Shown: positions 1-8,251 of the stretch, piece after piece
How the letters are laid out: each line of letters starts with the position of its first letter
How positions within the stretch are numbered: the stretch's first letter is position 1
From: Actinomycetes bacterium
Lineage (GTDB): Bacteria; Actinomycetota; Actinomycetes; Nanopelagicales; Nanopelagicaceae
Assembly (NCBI GenBank): GCA_947383695.1
Contig: OX376642.1
Location: 620,001 to 684,000, forward strand
Length of the DNA stretch: 64,000 nt
Direction: 5' to 3'
The notes under the pieces: generated by a model
The model's input: the letters and a program-made list of their open reading frames with translations, nothing else
What the model was told of the DNA's origin: nothing
Databases searched by the model: none
Made by a program: the position numbers and the translations under genes

Positions 1-39
1 CCTCAAACAGGGGGAAAGTTCCCAATGCGCGGGGCAGGG

Positions 40-1530
40 CTACCCCTGCTCGGCCAATGTCACAAGTGAGCGCAGGGAGATTCCTGTTCCACCCACTGGT
101 GTGTATCCATGAGGCTTAGCTTCGTTATATGCAGGTCCTGCAATATCTAAGTGAAGCCATGGCAGATCTGGAGATACAAAATCCTTGAGGAATAGTCCTG
201 CAACCAACATTCCACCCATGCGATCGCCGATATTGGCCAAATCAGCAACTGGTGAATCCAATGAGGCTCGAAGCTCTTCAGGCAATGGCATTGGCCAGAA
301 CTGTTCTCCTGTGAGCGCGGTTACCTTCATGAACGCCTCGCTGAATTCAGGATTGTTTGTCATGACAGCACTTGTGCGAGTACCTAACGCAACAACTTGA
401 GCGCCGGTCAAAGTCGCAACATCGACAATTCCATCCAACTTATCCTTTGAGCTCTGCGCCTTCATTAATGCATCTGCAAGAACTAATCGCCCTTCTGCAT
501 CAGGGTTAAGAACTTCAACGGTTTTGCCACCAAAGATTGTGATGATGTCACTTGGACGAGTTGCTGAATCACTTGGCATATTTTCAGCCAATGGTGCCCA
601 AGCATCAATTGCAACATTTAATTTCAATTCAGCGATAGCAATTACCGCCGCACTTACAGCTGCAGCACCGCTCATATCTGATTTCATCGCTTCCATACCA
701 GCTGCAGGCTTGAGAGCTAAACCACCGGTATCAAATGTGATTCCCTTACCGACATATGCATAACGCTTTGCAGCCTTGCCCTTTGGTGTGTAGGAGATAT
801 GAAGCAAACGTGGAGGATTTGCAGAGCCTTGACCTACTCCAATAATTCCACCAAAACCCTGAGACTTAAGTTGTTTCTCATCCCAAATCTGAACCTTCAG
901 GCCAGCTTTCGCGCCACCTGCAGCTTTAACGACAGCAGCCATTTTCTTGGTAAATGAATCAGGGGTTAAGTGACTTGGAGGAGTATTGATTAAATCTCTT
1001 ACAAGGTATGTGTACTTTGCAATAATTGCAGCTCGAGAAAGCGCTGCTTTTGCCTCAGATGAAGATGCAAGCTTTGAGTGGATAGTTATTGTCTTTAAAG
1101 GGGCTTTGAAATCTGCTTTTGTCGAACCGCGGAATTCTGTAAATGAGTAAGCGCCTAATGCAGCACCTTCTGCAACTGCAGCAACCTCGGTAAGAGTCTT
1201 TGCTGGAAGTGAGAATGTGGCAGATGCATTTCCCGCAAGTGCGCGTGATGCAGCACCTGCTGCTCGACGAAGGGATTCATGTGAATACTGTGATGACTTA
1301 CTGCCAAGACCGGTAAAGACAAACAAACGCACATGTGTTCCAGGTACTTTGATGACCTCATCGCTTTTTCCAGTTGCGCCCATATCAATCAGTTGGGCAA
1401 GAACCGTCTTAGTATCGATCGCCATATCGCCGGCTTCAATGGCTAGGCCGCCCTTTGAATTGGTTGAGGAAAGTCCAAGGACTAGAACCTCATCTTTAAC
1501 GACGCCATCTGTAATCTTTAATGTGCTCAT
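40..1530 (-). CDS. pepA: Leucyl aminopeptidase (M17 family)
   Basis: Cytosolic di-zinc/manganese aminopeptidase of about 496 aa that removes N-terminal residues from peptides. The C-terminal catalytic domain is clear: the metal/substrate loop GKGITFDTGG near residues 261-270, the KSDMSG segment soon after, and the M17 signature near 342-349, which reads NPDAEGRL instead of the usual NTDAEGRL. The upstream in-frame ATG at 1584 would overlap gcvT; I choose the ATG at 1530 because a TACGCT hexamer lies 7 nt before it and the protein then begins MSTLKITDG. It is divergent from gcvT with a 38-bp gap, so the two promoters are interleaved. The family is certain; the Thr-to-Pro change in the signature is seen, its effect is unknown. 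Confidence 0.95.
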   Translation of the reverse strand: MSTLKITDGVVKDEVLVLGLSSTNSKGGLAIEAGDMAIDTKTVLAQLIDMGATGKSDEVIKVPGTHVRLFVFTGLGSKSSQYSHESLRRAAGAASRALAGNASATFSLPAKTLTEVAAVAEGAALGAYSFTEFRGSTKADFKAPLKTITIHSKLASSSEAKAALSRAAIIAKYTYLVRDLINTPPSHLTPDSFTKKMAAVVKAAGGAKAGLKVQIWDEKQLKSQGFGGIIGVGQGSANPPRLLHISYTPKGKAAKRYAYVGKGITFDTGGLALKPAAGMEAMKSDMSGAAAVSAAVIAIAELKLNVAIDAWAPLAENMPSDSATRPSDIITIFGGKTVEVLNPDAEGRLVLADALMKAQSSKDKLDGIVDVATLTGAQVVALGTRTSAVMTNNPEFSEAFMKVTALTGEQFWPMPLPEELRASLDSPVADLANIGDRMGGMLVAGLFLKDFVSPDLPWLHLDIAGPAYNEAKPHGYTPVGGTGISLRSLVTLAEQG

Positions 1531-1537
1531 ACCCTGA

Positions 1538-1543
1538 AGCGTA
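1538..1543 (-). promoter_or_regulatory. -10 element for pepA, leaderless
   Basis: TACGCT on the minus strand, 7 nt before the ATG at 1530. The spacing places the transcription start at or next to the A of ATG. No Shine-Dalgarno is visible. Confidence 0.5.
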
Positions 1544-1556
1544 ATAGAACTCTTGG

Positions 1557-1562
1557 TAGGTT
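1557..1562 (+). promoter_or_regulatory. -10 element for gcvT, leaderless
   Basis: TAGGTT followed by 6 nt and the ATG at 1569. It lies 13 bp from the oppositely oriented pepA -10, so the two promoters share DNA. Confidence 0.5.
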
Positions 1563-1568
1563 TGCACA

Positions 1569-2657
1569 ATGAAGACATCGCCATTAAATGACAAACACCT
1601 CGCGCTCAACGCAAAGATGGCCGACTTTGGTGGTTGGTTGATGCCTATTGAGTATCCAGGGGCAGGAGTCCTAGCTGAACACGCCGCTGTTCGTGAGCGT
1701 GTGGGTCTCTTTGATGTCTCTCACCTTGGAAAGGCCTCAGTAAAGGGTGATGGGGCGGTGGAGTTTCTCAATCGTTGCTTCACCAATGATTTGAACAAGA
1801 TCGAAAGCGGTTCAGCTCAATACACCTTGTTGTGCACACCGACTGGTGGAGTTGTTGATGATCTGATCGCGTACCGTAATTCAGATACTGATTTCTTCTT
1901 AGTGCCCAATGCATCCAATACATCAGATGTTGTGAAGGTGCTGCAGGATCAAGCACCATCCGGGATTGAAGTTAAAAACTTACATACAGAGTTTGCGGTA
2001 CTGGCGATTCAGGGCCCCCTTGCACCACAGGTGTTAACCAAGCTCGGAATCATTATCGACATCGACTACATGGCATTTACTCATGTAAATATCTCTGGAG
2101 CCGATGTAATTGTCTGCCGAACTGGCTACACCGGAGAGTTAGGTTTTGAATTACTTCCTAAGGTTGCCGATGCTTCTCGAGTATGGGATGCAATTGTCGA
2201 AGTCATCACTCCTATGGGTGGACTGGTGTGCGGCTTGGGTGCACGCGATACCTTAAGAACTGAAATGGGATATCCATTACATGGGCATGAGTTATCACTT
2301 GAAATAACACCTGTTGAAGCAAGTGCTGGTTGGGCAGTTGGCTGGAAGAAAGATAGTTTCATCGGATCTGAGAAACTCACATCACAAAAAGACAATGGCC
2401 CATCACGCAAGAGCTATGCACTTAAATCCTTAGATCGCGGAATACCTCGTGCCGGAATGGCTGTAAAGAATCTAGCTGGCGATGTTGTCGGAGAAATAAC
2501 AAGTGGAACTTTTTCACCAACCCTCAAGCACGGGATTGGTTTAGCGCTTTTACAATCAGATGTGGCTCTTGGTCAGACCCTTGTCATCGATGTTCGCGGG
2601 CGTGATTCTCAGTGTCAGGTTGTAAAACTTCCCTTTGTTACTTCACATGTTCGTTAA
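1569..2657 (+). CDS. gcvT: Aminomethyltransferase, glycine cleavage system T protein
   Basis: Folate-dependent T protein (362 aa) that moves the methylene group from the aminomethyl-lipoyl H protein to tetrahydrofolate and releases ammonia. The family pattern is complete: FGGWLMPIEY near the N-terminus, DVSHLGK near 49-55, GGVVDDLIAYR near 93-103 containing the catalytic Asp, GYTGELGFEL, and GARDTLRTEMGYPLHGHEL. gcvH and gcvP are not in the window, so the rest of the system must lie elsewhere if present. Its last 20 bp overlap tail-to-tail with the ECF S-component gene. The start is supported by a leaderless promoter. Confidence 0.95.
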   Translation: MKTSPLNDKHLALNAKMADFGGWLMPIEYPGAGVLAEHAAVRERVGLFDVSHLGKASVKGDGAVEFLNRCFTNDLNKIESGSAQYTLLCTPTGGVVDDLIAYRNSDTDFFLVPNASNTSDVVKVLQDQAPSGIEVKNLHTEFAVLAIQGPLAPQVLTKLGIIIDIDYMAFTHVNISGADVIVCRTGYTGELGFELLPKVADASRVWDAIVEVITPMGGLVCGLGARDTLRTEMGYPLHGHELSLEITPVEASAGWAVGWKKDSFIGSEKLTSQKDNGPSRKSYALKSLDRGIPRAGMAVKNLAGDVVGEITSGTFSPTLKHGIGLALLQSDVALGQTLVIDVRGRDSQCQVVKLPFVTSHVR

Positions 2658-3435
2658 AGATAATCGGCTGTAAGAAAGCTGCACGAGTACGGGTTCTACG
2701 CAAAGCTGAAAGAACCGCATTCCCAGCAAATGCAATCAAAATAGAGGTAAAGATTGCACGTGGAATATCCCACGCCATGGATGTGGCAAAGTGAAATGTT
2801 ATAAAGCGAGATACATTCTCTGAGATATCACCATTGGGTAGGTACGACAGTTGTGTACTAGACCCCAAGGCCCAAGGCCAAAATTGAAGATCCATGAGTA
2901 TGCCAAAAGCAGCTGATGCAAAGATGGCATAGAAAATCAACATAATTATTTCTCGACCACCTCGAAGGTTCTTAGGTAAAGATCCTGCGAGTAAACCAAT
3001 CCACGCCGCTGCAAATACTTGATACCCAAGCCAGGGTCCAATTCCGCCGGTCAATAAGGCGGAGACAAACATAGAGATCATTCCTAAAAGAAAACCAAAA
3101 GACACCCCAAAGACTCGTGCGCTCAAGATCAAAATAAACCACATTGGTTCTATCCCGACTGCGCCTGCACCAAGTGGTCTTAACGCTGCAATCAAAGCTG
3201 ACAAAACACCAAGGAGAGCCACAGATTTTGCATCTAACTGTTGGCCGGATATCTGTACAACTACTAAGGCGAAGGAGATTGCAACAGCACACCAAAAGAA
3301 GAGTTGAGTTTGAGGCAAGTTTTCGCCAACATAGAAAAAGGGCCACAGAAATCCAGCGGCGCTGAACGTTGATGCAACCAGCAAAACTCCTGCAGTCTTA
3401 CGAGAGAAAGTAATTACATTTGGGGTGGTGTTCAT
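2638..3435 (-). CDS. ECF transporter S component (substrate-binding membrane subunit), probably cobalamin
   Basis: Hydrophobic protein of 265 aa with about six or more membrane segments and a basic C-terminus (RRTRTR). It is the last gene of a minus-strand operon whose other members are the ECF ATPase and EcfT, and its ATG overlaps the ATPase stop (ATGA). In ECF importers this small membrane protein binds the vitamin and docks on the EcfAT module. Substrate assignment to cobalamin is inference: the operon is headed by a cobalamin riboswitch and also encodes an SCO2322-family secreted protein. A CbrT-like role is most likely; another corrinoid or precursor cannot be excluded from sequence alone. 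Confidence 0.8.
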   Translation of the reverse strand: MNTTPNVITFSRKTAGVLLVASTFSAAGFLWPFFYVGENLPQTQLFFWCAVAISFALVVVQISGQQLDAKSVALLGVLSALIAALRPLGAGAVGIEPMWFILILSARVFGVSFGFLLGMISMFVSALLTGGIGPWLGYQVFAAAWIGLLAGSLPKNLRGGREIIMLIFYAIFASAAFGILMDLQFWPWALGSSTQLSYLPNGDISENVSRFITFHFATSMAWDIPRAIFTSILIAFAGNAVLSALRRTRTRAAFLQPIIFNEHVK

Positions 3436-5036
3436 TGCAATCCTTCAAGGGCTGCTACTACATCTTTAACACTGAGCCATGGTTGAGGCGACATTACCTT
3501 TGCCACTTGTGGTGCAAATGCAGGGGATGAGAGCAGTACATCAAGAGTTGAACCATCTGCAACGATGTCGCCATCTGCAATAAAGATAACGCGGGAAGCC
3601 AGTTCGGCAACTAGTTCAACATCATGTGTTGCCAATATGACCGCCTTGCCAAAGCTGGCTGCAAAGTTGATCAACATCCGTGTTAACTCATTTTTAGCTT
3701 GGTAATCAAGACCGCGAGTTGGTTCATCTAAAATCAAAATCGATGGATTGGATGAAAGAACGAGGCTAAGGGCCAGACCTAGGCGTTGTCCCTCTGATAA
3801 ATCTCGAGGATGAGTTGCTGTAGAAATACCAGGCACCAATTGTTGAAGAACGCCATAAGTTGTTCCCGCCGTTAGCTCATTGTCTCGGTCTGCCTGCTCG
3901 CATTCTATGGCGACTGATTGTCCGTATAGAAGATCGCTTGGTTCTTGAGGGATGAAACCAATACTTTCTCGACGCAGTTTTCCGTGAAGTTCAAACGGGT
4001 TCTTGCCTAATAAGGAAATACTTCCGCCGTTCGGTTGATTGACTCCAGCTAACGCCTTCAACAAAGAGCTCTTTCCGGCACCGTTGCGCCCCATGACTGC
4101 GACAACTTCACCGGCATTAATCTGCGAAGTAATCTGATTAAGCGCAATCTTGCTTGCATAAGAAACGGTCAATTTCTCAAAGGAGATGATGGTCTCCGTA
4201 GTTGGTGTTGGTTCAACCTTGCTGATCGTTTCAATATCCCGATAGTGCGTAGTCATTCGACGCATCTCGCGTACCGTCACACCGATTTCTTTCAGGCCCA
4301 ACGCTCTAGCTAAATGCACAATCGGTGGCGCGATAGGGGATTGCATCAAGATCTCTTCTGGAGTTCCAACATTTGCTACACCTTCGCCATTGATATAAAC
4401 GATTCGATCTGCAAATTGGATGACACGTTCTAATTTGTGTTCAGCGATTACGACGGTTAATCCCAAGTCATGAACTAAGCGGTGCAGAATTGAAAGCACT
4501 TCTTCAGCGGCGATTGGATCAAGCGCACTTGTTGGTTCATCCAGAACTAGCACTTTGGGATGAGTTACCAAAGCCGCACCAATTGCTACTCGTTGCTGCT
4601 CACCTCCACTTAAAGTTGCAATTGATCTATTGCGCAGCGCGGCAAGGCTTAAAAGATCTAGTACCTCTTCAACTCTCTTACGCATCACATCATTAGGAAG
4701 GTTGAGAACCTCCATGCCAAAGGCAAGTTCTTCTTCGACGGTGTCTGCAACAAAGCCATTTGCTGGATTTTGTCCAACGATTCCGATCAAGTGAGCCATT
4801 CCACCAGGTTTGGTCATCTGGGTTGAAAGACCATTAACACTGACATCTCCTGCCAAGATGCCACCTGTGTGGTGGGGGACTAGACCATTAATCAATCTGA
4901 GCAATGAGGATTTGCCTGAACCGGTGGGACCGATGACTAAAACCATTTCACCTTCAGCGATTGTCAGATTCAGATCTTCCAAAACGGTGGTGGTGGAGTT
5001 TGGATAAATCAAAGAGACATGTGAAAACTTAATCAT
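3432..5036 (-). CDS. ECF transporter ATPase, fused tandem ABC domains (EcfA1A2)
   Basis: 534-aa protein with two complete ABC ATPase domains in one chain, where many ECF systems use two separate proteins. Domain 1: Walker A GPTGSGKSS near 36-44, signature LSGGEQQR, Walker B VLVLDEPTSALD. Domain 2: Walker A GRNGAGKSS near 315, signature LSEGQR, Walker B ILILDEPTRGLD. It powers vitamin import together with the EcfT scaffold and the S component. The ATG at 5036 overlaps the EcfT stop (ATGA), which settles the start against the upstream in-frame candidate at 5093. Cytoplasmic face of the membrane. Confidence 0.93.
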   Translation of the reverse strand: MIKFSHVSLIYPNSTTTVLEDLNLTIAEGEMVLVIGPTGSGKSSLLRLINGLVPHHTGGILAGDVSVNGLSTQMTKPGGMAHLIGIVGQNPANGFVADTVEEELAFGMEVLNLPNDVMRKRVEEVLDLLSLAALRNRSIATLSGGEQQRVAIGAALVTHPKVLVLDEPTSALDPIAAEEVLSILHRLVHDLGLTVVIAEHKLERVIQFADRIVYINGEGVANVGTPEEILMQSPIAPPIVHLARALGLKEIGVTVREMRRMTTHYRDIETISKVEPTPTTETIISFEKLTVSYASKIALNQITSQINAGEVVAVMGRNGAGKSSLLKALAGVNQPNGGSISLLGKNPFELHGKLRRESIGFIPQEPSDLLYGQSVAIECEQADRDNELTAGTTYGVLQQLVPGISTATHPRDLSEGQRLGLALSLVLSSNPSILILDEPTRGLDYQAKNELTRMLINFAASFGKAVILATHDVELVAELASRVIFIADGDIVADGSTLDVLLSSPAFAPQVAKVMSPQPWLSVKDVVAALEGLQ

Positions 5037-5779
5037 GAGATCACCACTAGACCCAAAGCCGTGATCACAACAAGAGAATCCTTCAAGCGCCAAGAAATCG
5101 GGCGATATCTGGAGCGTTTTTTGCTCACTCCATACCCGCGACTATCCATCGATGCCGCCAAATCTAAGGATCGAGCCAGTGATTCTTCTAGTAATGGAAT
5201 CGCCACTCGTTTCCATGAAGAAAATCCACGTGTCTTTTGGCCACGCAAACGTTGCGCCATTCGAATACGTTTTACAGAACTTACTAATTGCGGAAGAACA
5301 GATGTTGCAATAACTACTGCGACTGCAAACTCATAAATGTAAATCGGCATAACACGCAGCAAACGATGCGGACTAGTAAGTGAAGCGGCAGCCCCAAAAA
5401 TTACAATGATGGAACAGATAAGTAAGCCTTCAGTAAGTGAAGATGACAATCTCTCCCAAGTCACCGTGCCCCCGATGCGAATTCCGGGCATCCAATCTGG
5501 CAGCGGCACAATTGGCACAGAAAATAGTGGAGTTCCTGGAATGGGAACTCCAATAGCTATTCCAATCACAGTGCGAACCGCCAAAATCCACGCTGAAAGC
5601 TTCAAGGTCCAATCAAAACTCTTAGCCCATGGAGCGTTGTCGCGACAGGTATAAACAACAACCATCACGACACCCACGCAAGAAACAGTGAACCAGGTGC
5701 TATCAAATCGAAGAATGGCAACAGCCAAACCGATAGCCCAAAGCCACCATGTAAATGGGTGTAGTGATGGTTTTGTCAT
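5033..5779 (-). CDS. ECF transporter transmembrane scaffold EcfT (CbiQ-like)
   Basis: 248-aa membrane protein. Several membrane segments are followed by the cytoplasmic coupling region with two Arg-containing motifs, QRLRGQKTRG and MDSRGYG, which match the ARG motifs EcfT uses to couple to the ATPases. The start at 5779 lies 2 bp after the stop of the SCO2322-family gene; the longer frame from 5827 would overlap that gene. Third reading frame of the translationally coupled riboswitch operon. Confidence 0.9.
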   Translation of the reverse strand: MTKPSLHPFTWWLWAIGLAVAILRFDSTWFTVSCVGVVMVVVYTCRDNAPWAKSFDWTLKLSAWILAVRTVIGIAIGVPIPGTPLFSVPIVPLPDWMPGIRIGGTVTWERLSSSLTEGLLICSIIVIFGAAASLTSPHRLLRVMPIYIYEFAVAVVIATSVLPQLVSSVKRIRMAQRLRGQKTRGFSSWKRVAIPLLEESLARSLDLAASMDSRGYGVSKKRSRYRPISWRLKDSLVVITALGLVVIS

Positions 5780-5781
5780 AG

Positions 5782-6306
5782 TTACTTCTTGATATAGCCC
5801 TTTGGAGTTTTCATCTCTACTCCACACTCTTTAGCTGGATAGCCATTGAGACCGCAGATAAAACCTGATCCTTCTGCGCGAACTTTGACAGCTTGGCCTA
5901 AAACTTCAATGCCTAGCGCTGATTTATCGGCGACCACACACTTTTGAATTAGTCGTGGAGTTGATTCACCCTTTGGTCGCAAAACAGATGATCCAAAATC
6001 AACCATTACGCCTATTCGCTTTTTTCCAGCTACAGCCTTTGTCTTTCCACAAATACTTGAAAAAGATGGAGCCACCTTTGGAGCCTTCGCATCAGGAATT
6101 GCATCGCTACTAAAGGTAAATGCCCATCCTTCAACTGATCCATCTTCAACATTAACGGTTGGGCCAGTCATTGCAGCTGTCCACTTGGTTGCACCAGGGG
6201 CGGCTTGAAAGTAACCCCAATAGCGCCAACCAGTATCTGCAGCATGTGCTGATGGAGTTGATAACGCGGCCAAAAGTAGAACCGCAAAAAATACTTTGGA
6301 TTTCAT
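5782..6306 (-). CDS. SCO2322-family secreted protein
   Basis: 174-aa exported protein with a signal peptide of about 22 residues ending AHA. The mature part begins near TGWRYWGYF and has four cysteines (in SICGK, QKCVV, FICGL and KECGV), suggesting two disulfides outside the cell. It resembles the actinobacterial SCO2322 family, which is typically encoded beside an ECF transporter as here. Function is not established; a cobalamin-capture or accessory role is inferred from the operon and its riboswitch. A GAGAGG Shine-Dalgarno lies about 11 nt before the ATG at 6306. Confidence 0.75.
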   Translation of the reverse strand: MKSKVFFAVLLLAALSTPSAHAADTGWRYWGYFQAAPGATKWTAAMTGPTVNVEDGSVEGWAFTFSSDAIPDAKAPKVAPSFSSICGKTKAVAGKKRIGVMVDFGSSVLRPKGESTPRLIQKCVVADKSALGIEVLGQAVKVRAEGSGFICGLNGYPAKECGVEMKTPKGYIKK

Positions 6307-6361
6307 TGCTGTGTAGCCTCTCGAAAATTAAAGAGTCTCACAGGGAGTGAACCAGGACCAG

Positions 6362-6386
6362 AGATGTCGGCAGAGCCGATACATCT
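6362..6386 (-). promoter_or_regulatory. Hairpin in the leader of the ECF operon
   Basis: Inverted repeat AGATGT-CGGC / GCCG-ACATCT with a 3-nt loop and a 2-nt bulge, between the riboswitch and the first gene. There is no U-tract, so it does not look like a classical intrinsic terminator. It may be part of the riboswitch expression platform. Confidence 0.4.
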
Positions 6387-6398
6387 GGCGTTAGGAGC

Positions 6399-6423
6399 AC
6401 ACCCCGCAAACCTCGGCGGGTGT
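6399..6423 (-). promoter_or_regulatory. Hairpin directly downstream of the cobalamin aptamer
   Basis: GC-rich stem formed by GCGGGTGT and ACACCCCGC (one extra base on one side). It lies just 3' of the B12-box region on the minus strand. Likely an element of the expression platform; no U-run follows. Confidence 0.45.
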
Positions 6424-6439
6424 TTGTCTCATCTCGATC

Positions 6440-6580
6440 TAATGGGTAATCCGACTTATCGCACATTGAATTTCTTGATTGGGAATTCTTATGTGAGCGA
6501 TTTACGGTTGCGGGTCAGCGTCGGATTTTCACCGAACTTCCCCCACTAGAGGAGCTATTAAGTTGTAGGCGAACCAAACC
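6440..6580 (-). promoter_or_regulatory. Cobalamin riboswitch aptamer
   Basis: Read on the minus strand this stretch has the conserved cobalamin aptamer core: GGGGGAAGTTCGGTGAAAAT (6541 to 6522), then CCGACGCTGACCCGCAACCG, then a compact stem (TCGCTCACAT with ATGTGCGA), then the variant B12-box AGTCGGATTACCC near 6446-6458. Outer boundaries are approximate. It lies upstream of the SCO2322-EcfT-EcfA-S operon and should repress it when adenosyl- or other cobalamin is abundant. The 325-bp gap between 6306 and 6631 consists mainly of this leader, its downstream hairpins, and the divergent promoter of the aldo/keto reductase. Confidence 0.88.
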
Positions 6581-6594
6581 ACAAGGGGTTGGGG

Positions 6595-6623
6595 TTGGCA
6601 ACTAGGCGCGCTCGTCATAGGCT
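6595..6623 (+). promoter_or_regulatory. Promoter of the aldo/keto reductase, leaderless
   Basis: -35 TTGGCA (6595-6600), 17-bp spacer, -10 TAGGCT (6618-6623), 7 nt, then the ATG at 6631. This is the best -35/-10 pair I see in the window. Confidence 0.6.
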
Positions 6624-6630
6624 TGCAAGT

Positions 6631-7632
6631 ATGGAATACAGACGCCTTGGCAGTACCGGAATGTATGTTTCAGAGATCTCTTACGGAAACTGGATCACAC
6701 ACGGAAATCAGATCGAGTCAGATGCAGCGATCAAATGTGTAAAGGCAGCACTTGATGAAGGCATCACAACCTTTGACACCGCAGATGTCTATGCGGGTAC
6801 AAAAGCTGAAACGGTTTTAGGTAAAGCGCTCAAAGGCGTGAAGCGTGAATCGTATGAGTTGTTTACAAAGGTCTATTTCCCAACTGGTACAGGCAAGAAT
6901 GACCGCGGACTTTCTCGCAAGCACATCATCGAATCCTGTAATGCATCCCTTAAGCGTTTACAGACCGATCACATTGATTTGTACCAAATGCATCGTTTTG
7001 ATTATGAAACACCATTGGAAGAATCACTCAGTGCTTTTGATGACTTAATCCGCGCAGGCAAGGTTCATTACATTGGTTTTTCTGAATGGAACGCTTCTCA
7101 GATTAAGTCTGCGTTATCTATTCAGGATGCTCGCGGCTACAACCGCTTTGTTTCTAGCCAACCTCAGTACTCGGCGTTATGGCGAGTTATTGAAGCAGAG
7201 GTAGTTCCTTTGTCTAAGAAAGAGGGCATTGGGCAGATTGTTTGGTCTCCTATGGCTCAGGGAGTTTTGACCGGAAAGTACCTGCCAGGAAAGAAGGCAC
7301 CTGCTGGATCTCGCGCGACCGATAAAGGTAGCGGCGCGAACATGATCAAGGGCTGGTTGCGCGATGAGGTTCTTGAGGCTGTTCAAAACCTCAAGCCAAT
7401 TGCAGATCAAGTTGGTTTGAGTATGTCTCAATTGGCGATCGCATGGGTTCTACAAAATCCAAATGTTTCATCGGCGATTATGGGAGCGACTAAGCCATCA
7501 CAGGTTAAAGAAAACGTTAAGGCATCTGGAGTAAAGCTAGAAGCAGATGTTATGAAAGCGATTGATCAAGCTCTAGGAAAGCTTCCAGAACGCGATCCTA
7601 AGAAAAATGACAGTCCGAATCCTCGGGCTTAA
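6631..7632 (+). CDS. Aldo/keto reductase (Kv-beta / YghZ-like)
   Basis: 333-aa NADPH-dependent oxidoreductase of the AKR superfamily. The (beta/alpha)8 barrel begins MEYRRLGSTGMYVSE; catalytic residues are recognisable as Asp and Tyr in TFDTADVYAGTKAE, Lys in ELFTKVYF and His in QMHRFD. The C-terminal cofactor segment SSAIMGATKPSQVKEN is typical. The physiological substrate is unknown. The ATG at 6631 is preferred over the in-frame codon at 6589 because the promoter lies between them. The stop codon overlaps that of the convergent DUF3043 gene. Confidence 0.92.
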   Translation: MEYRRLGSTGMYVSEISYGNWITHGNQIESDAAIKCVKAALDEGITTFDTADVYAGTKAETVLGKALKGVKRESYELFTKVYFPTGTGKNDRGLSRKHIIESCNASLKRLQTDHIDLYQMHRFDYETPLEESLSAFDDLIRAGKVHYIGFSEWNASQIKSALSIQDARGYNRFVSSQPQYSALWRVIEAEVVPLSKKEGIGQIVWSPMAQGVLTGKYLPGKKAPAGSRATDKGSGANMIKGWLRDEVLEAVQNLKPIADQVGLSMSQLAIAWVLQNPNVSSAIMGATKPSQVKENVKASGVKLEADVMKAIDQALGKLPERDPKKNDSPNPRA

Positions 7633-8156
7633 TTGATCGGATCGCCAACCTTCACCTGAGGATGTGGCGCACGTAAGCGTCGCATCTGAGTGGAGCGCAA
7701 CCAGGCATACATACCAAGTCCCTTGGTTGATGTTCCCGGAAACTTTGCTTCAACAGCTTTACGTACTTTGCGGCCGACAAATATTCCATCAATAACTGCG
7801 ATCACCATAACGGCGTACATGAGTCCAATCGCTGCGTATTGAACCTGCGTAATTTGAATCAATGTCATGACAAGAACAACGAAGATTATCGGTAGGAAGT
7901 ACTCGCCAACTGAACGTCGAGAGTCAACGAAATTTCTAACGTAGCGTCGAGCAGGACCGCGATCACGTGCGGGAAGCGCTGCATCATCGCCACGTAAGTA
8001 CGCCTCTCTTTGAGCAACTCGATTAGCGCGTGCTTGAACCTTTGACGCTCGCTTTTGATCCTTCGTCACAATTGGAGCCAAGGATGAAACCTTGCGCTTG
8101 GACTCTGCATCTTTTCTCTTTGGGGTTGGACGACCCTTGCCTTCATTGCTAGTCAT
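7629..8156 (-). CDS. DUF3043 membrane protein
   Basis: 175-aa actinobacterial protein of unknown function. A strongly basic, Lys/Arg-rich N-terminal half (residues 1-80) is followed by two membrane segments around 87-130 and a short basic tail. This arrangement matches DUF3043, usually found close to the cytochrome oxidase genes in actinobacteria as here. The start is supported by TATAGT 6 nt upstream. It overlaps the aldo/keto reductase by a few bases at the 3' ends. Confidence 0.82.
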   Translation of the reverse strand: MTSNEGKGRPTPKRKDAESKRKVSSLAPIVTKDQKRASKVQARANRVAQREAYLRGDDAALPARDRGPARRYVRNFVDSRRSVGEYFLPIIFVVLVMTLIQITQVQYAAIGLMYAVMVIAVIDGIFVGRKVRKAVEAKFPGTSTKGLGMYAWLRSTQMRRLRAPHPQVKVGDPIN

Positions 8157-8162
8157 GGGGCA

Positions 8163-8168
8163 ACTATA
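8163..8168 (-). promoter_or_regulatory. -10 element for the DUF3043 gene, leaderless
   Basis: TATAGT on the minus strand, 6 nt before the ATG at 8156. Confidence 0.5.
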
Positions 8169-8216
8169 GAGCCCGACTCTTCATACCCTCGACTCGCAGC
8201 AGCCCCTCGCGGGGAG

Positions 8217-8222
8217 TAGGCT
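8217..8222 (+). promoter_or_regulatory. -10 element for the A-type Fe-S carrier gene
   Basis: TAGGCT about 30 nt before the ATG, leaving a short leader that holds a GGAG Shine-Dalgarno. A CCCC-tcgc-GGGG hairpin (8203-8214) lies just upstream. Confidence 0.4.
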
Positions 8223-8251
8223 TTGCCTGTAGTCAATAAAGGAGAGCAATA

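Noticed and set aside
2972-3346. 124-codon minus-strand frame inside the ECF S-component gene
   Set aside because: Shifted-frame shadow of the membrane protein gene; no recognisable protein pattern and no start signals.
6364-6549. Small plus-strand open frame of 61 codons in the gap before the aldo/keto reductase
   Set aside because: It lies entirely across the cobalamin riboswitch leader on the other strand, has no promoter or Shine-Dalgarno, and its sequence is explained by the conserved RNA elements.
8203-8214. CCCC-tcgc-GGGG hairpin between DUF3043 and the Fe-S carrier gene as a terminator
   Set aside because: Both flanking genes are divergent, so no transcript ends there; a 4-bp stem is too weak to call an independent feature.
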